A stretch of DNA of 64,000 bases from Ricinus communis (Eukaryota; Streptophyta; Magnoliopsida; Malpighiales; Euphorbiaceae): NCBI RefSeq assembly GCF_019578655.1, contig NC_063259.1, positions 13,544,489-13,608,488 of the forward strand. Direction: 5' to 3'. Position numbers and translations under genes: made by a program. Under the pieces are notes generated by a model. The model did not search any database. It was given only the letters and a program-made list of their open reading frames with translations, and was not told where the DNA came from. Shown one piece after another: positions 63,901-64,000 of this stretch (the stretch's first letter is position 1; every line of letters begins with the position of its first letter).

Positions 63901-64000
63901 CTCTCAAGGGTTTGTTTTCTAATATGAAAAAATTTAACCCTTCTACAGGGTTTTTTTTAGAGTCGCAATTATTTTATCAGATTCATAAATATATACATTT
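60956..64000 (+). repeat. 39-bp satellite array with higher-order repeat (segment 4)
   Basis: The array continues in A1 phase after element 4 and runs to the window end. F monomers here include TTGTCGTCTAATATT (61812) and TTGTTGTCTAATAT (63291), linking it to the 47.8-51.9 kb subfamily. Short ORFs are periodic 13-codon readings, not genes. Confidence 0.96.

Noticed and set aside
5118..64000. CRISPR-like array (conserved ~15-20 bp block with variable ~20 bp halves)
   Set aside because: The variable halves are a small set of types recurring in order, the repeats are imperfect, there are no cas genes, and the context is a plant retrotransposon-rich region.
5118..64000. Degenerate telomere repeats (TTACGGGG or TTTAAGGGG resembling TTTAGGG)
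   Set aside because: The G-rich block occurs once per 39 bp and is never in short tandem 7-bp form.

Overview
The window is heterochromatic plant nuclear DNA. About 44 kb of the 64 kb (my estimate from segment lengths) is one tandem satellite array. Four LTR retrotransposon copies interrupt it. The host is a flowering plant because the elements are Ty3/gypsy chromoviruses of the Tekay/Del type, with a primer site complementary to plant initiator-Met tRNA. I cannot name the species, and I see no host protein-coding gene and no tRNA or CRISPR.

The satellite has a 39-bp monomer. It opens with a GC-rich block (TACGGGGTTRTTTTC) followed by an AT-rich variable half. The variable halves fall into about eleven recognisable types (named here A1, B1, C, D, E, F, G, H, A2, B2, X) that recur in that order, giving a higher-order repeat (HOR) of about 428 bp. 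An eight-monomer version of about 310 bp lacks X-A1-B1. Satellite segments are 5118-20665, 24111-38947, 41136-51864 and 60956-64000. They carry local duplications (14.1-19.9 kb, 33.2-35.0 kb, 36.4-36.6 kb, 41.2-43.4 kb) and a block with no HOR order at about 46.6-47.54 kb. Small foreign insertions include a 68-bp piece resembling the start of plastid 23S rRNA at 29.8 kb.

Retrotransposons: (1) 1-5117, minus strand, cut by the window edge, with a long 5' LTR, a mostly non-coding 1.4-kb interior and part of the 3' LTR. (2) 20666-24110, plus strand, with a full 5' LTR, a short leader-like interior and only the last ~290 bp of the 3' LTR. (3) 38948-41135, a solo LTR in minus orientation with a perfect 5-bp target duplication. 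(4) 51865-60955, minus strand, a structurally complete 9.1-kb element with a perfect target duplication and gag, protease, RT, RNase H, integrase and chromodomain, all broken by frameshifts and stops. A ~170-bp LTR fragment lies at 27.74 kb.

Removing elements 2, 3 and 4 restores the monomer order exactly, so the four segments were one array. All scorable insertions hit the same small GC-rich block of the monomer. The many ORFs of 60-210 codons in the array are artefacts: 39 bp is 13 codons, so a stop-free frame stays open.
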